Shown here one piece after another: positions 62,690 to 64,000 of a stretch of DNA of 64,000 nt (position 1 is its first letter; every line of letters starts with the position of its first letter). Both the position numbers and the translations under genes were made by a program. This DNA is from Methanoregula sp. (lineage in GTDB: Archaea; Halobacteriota; Methanomicrobia; Methanomicrobiales; Methanospirillaceae). The DNA is taken from NCBI GenBank assembly GCA_041645435.1, contig JBAZQB010000001.1, forward strand, positions 496,001 through 560,000. The letters run 5' to 3'. Under the pieces are notes generated by a model, which saw only the letters and a list, made by a program, of their open reading frames with translations, was not told the origin of the DNA and did no database searches.

Positions 62690-64000
62690 TTATGCACTCC
62701 CCGTCATGATAGTGTCAGAAACAATCTTTCCTTTCTCCATGGTTACAACCCGGTCTGCACAGATTGCGGCAATTTCCCGGTTATGGGTGATGATAATAAT
62801 CGTATGCCCCTTCTGCTGGAGGGCTTTTAATATTTCAAGGACAAGGCGCGCCTCATTTCCGTCAAGGCCGGTGGTTGGCTCATCCAGCACAATGATTGCC
62901 GGTTGCATGGCAACCACACAAGCGATGGCAAGCCGCTGTCGTTCACCGCGGGAGAGCCACCGGGGGTAGAGATCTTTTGTATGTTCGAGCCCGACTTCAG
63001 ACAGGGCTGCATCGATGATTCTCTCCCCATCGGTTATCCCGAGGTTCTTTAACCCGAATTCCACCTCCTCTCTTACGGTATCGGCAAAGAACATGTGATC
63101 CGGGTTCTGGAATACAAGACCGACATGCCGGGCAAGATCGGTAATTGTGCATTCACGAGTATTTTTACCTTTGACCATTACATCGCCACGGGTGGGTGTC
63201 AGCAGACGGTTAAAATGCTTGACCAGCGTGGTTTTCCCCGATCCATTCTCCCCAACGAGTGCAATAAATTCCCCCGAGTGGATGGTAAGGCTAATAGAAT
63301 CAAGAGCCAGGATGTCCCCATATGCATAGGAAAGGTCCTGAACCTGAATAATGGGGCTGGATAATTCCTCGGTTTTATCGTCATGAGTAATTGCGTTATC
63401 AGGGGTTCTGATGCCCGAAAAGTCCGCTATCACGATCTTTCTTAAACGATCATCGGCCAGCACATCACCGGGTTTTCCGATAGCACTGATAGTTCCGTTC
63501 TCCATCACCACAAGGGTATCGACCATGTCCTTGAAATGAGCGTACTTGTGTTCGATGAGAAGGATGGTTTTTCCCTGTTTTTTCAAATCGGTAAGTATTG
63601 CAACGATTCGCCTGGTCGCATGCTCATCCAGTTCGGACGTGGGTTCATCAAGAATTAGGATATCATTTCCCAGCGCCAGTGTTGCGGCGAGTGCTACCCG
63701 CTGCTTCTGTCCCCCGGAGAGATTATGTGGGGAACGATTGCAGAGCTCCGTAAGATACGTAGTGGTTATGATAGAAGCGAGCCGTTCTTCCGTTGCGGCA
63801 ACATCCAGCCCCCGGTGTTCGATAGCCGAGATGATCTCTTCTTCAACCGTTGTGAAGATCATCTGGGCTTCAGGATCATCAAAGACAATGCCGATCTTTT
63901 GTGCCAAAGCCGTAAGATTGGAATAGTCTTTGACATCCCGTGCATCAACCATTACCCGCCCTTCTTTTTTCCCTCCATATTCGTGGTGGAGGATACCTGC
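62690..64000 (-). CDS. ECF transporter double ATPase, 5' end outside window
   Basis: The frame is open to base 64000, so the ATG at 63952 is internal and the first Walker A lies beyond the edge. Visible: first ATPase from its middle (IGIVFDDPEAQM Q-loop, LSGGQKQRV signature, ILILDEPTSELDEH), then a complete second ATPase with GENGSGKTT, VFQNPDHMF, LSRGERQRLAIA (signature with Arg replacing Gly) and IIVLDEPTTGLDG. Fused EcfA-EcfA' proteins of this kind power ECF uptake together with the downstream EcfT. Confidence 0.93.
   Translation of the reverse strand, partial: AGILHHEYGGKKEGRVMVDARDVKDYSNLTALAQKIGIVFDDPEAQMIFTTVEEEIISAIEHRGLDVAATEERLASIITTTYLTELCNRSPHNLSGGQKQRVALAATLALGNDILILDEPTSELDEHATRRIVAILTDLKKQGKTILLIEHKYAHFKDMVDTLVVMENGTISAIGKPGDVLADDRLRKIVIADFSGIRTPDNAITHDDKTEELSSPIIQVQDLSYAYGDILALDSISLTIHSGEFIALVGENGSGKTTLVKHFNRLLTPTRGDVMVKGKNTRECTITDLARHVGLVFQNPDHMFFADTVREEVEFGLKNLGITDGERIIDAALSEVGLEHTKDLYPRWLSRGERQRLAIACVVAMQPAIIVLDEPTTGLDGNEARLVLEILKALQQKGHTIIIITHNREIAAICADRVVTMEKGKIVSDTIMTGSA

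Overview
The window looks like chromosome of a methanogenic archaeon, most likely a Methanomicrobiales species such as Methanoregula. This is inferred from gene content: cobalt uptake (cbiMNQO) with a CfbB/CbiA amidotransferase, HTH-PAS regulators without kinase domains, DUF4013 membrane proteins, S-layer-like surface proteins, archaeal TATA boxes and an archaeal G10 tRNA methyltransferase. No rRNA or marker gene fixes the species.

Layout. (1) 1-11702: a giant TPR protein of more than 3,890 residues, open at the left edge, facing a small secreted TPR protein. (2) 12492-22337: tRNA G10 methyltransferase, the grpE-dnaK-dnaJ operon, purH, two DUF4013 membrane proteins and ilvD. (3) 22670-27019: the minus-strand operon cbiM-cbiN-cbiQ-cbiO-cbiA/cfbB, with overlapping or closely spaced genes. 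(4) 27253-30830: a surface-anchored protein, an HTH-PAS regulator and a lipoprotein. (5) 30947-31018: a tRNA-Arg(GCG) gene. (6) 31006-61753: an integrated element of about 30.7 kb, bounded by a 15-bp direct repeat of the tRNA 3' end, with its tyrosine integrase at the right end. (7) 61895-64000: core genome again, with an ECF-type transporter (EcfT and a double ATPase) open at the right edge.

The element is the accessory part. It carries an ArdC antirestriction operon inside a pair of long inverted repeats; a two-gene locus of unknown multi-winged-helix proteins with short repeats on both sides; a compact minus-strand module of four small unknown proteins, two of them membrane proteins; a Type III-like restriction-modification pair; a Shedu (SduA/DUF4263) nuclease; a replication operon (HTH protein, three tiny ORFs, primase-helicase, Dam-like methylase); an orphan winged-helix-like protein followed by a fragment of a diadenylate-cyclase-like domain; a Gabija-like OLD nuclease plus UvrD helicase pair; a PIN-domain toxin-antitoxin pair; and the integrase. 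Restriction, Shedu and Gabija make this a mobile defence island, while ArdC would protect the element from host restriction on transfer.

The element also holds at least four families of dispersed GC-rich non-coding repeats. The most striking has four copies of a nested hairpin whose outer stem changes sequence but keeps its pairing, around a conserved loop; this could be a structured RNA or a DNA hairpin site. The strongest candidates for something undescribed are this hairpin family with its inverted-repeat cassette, the winged-helix gene pair with flanking repeats, and the small-protein module at 39.3-41.1 kb.
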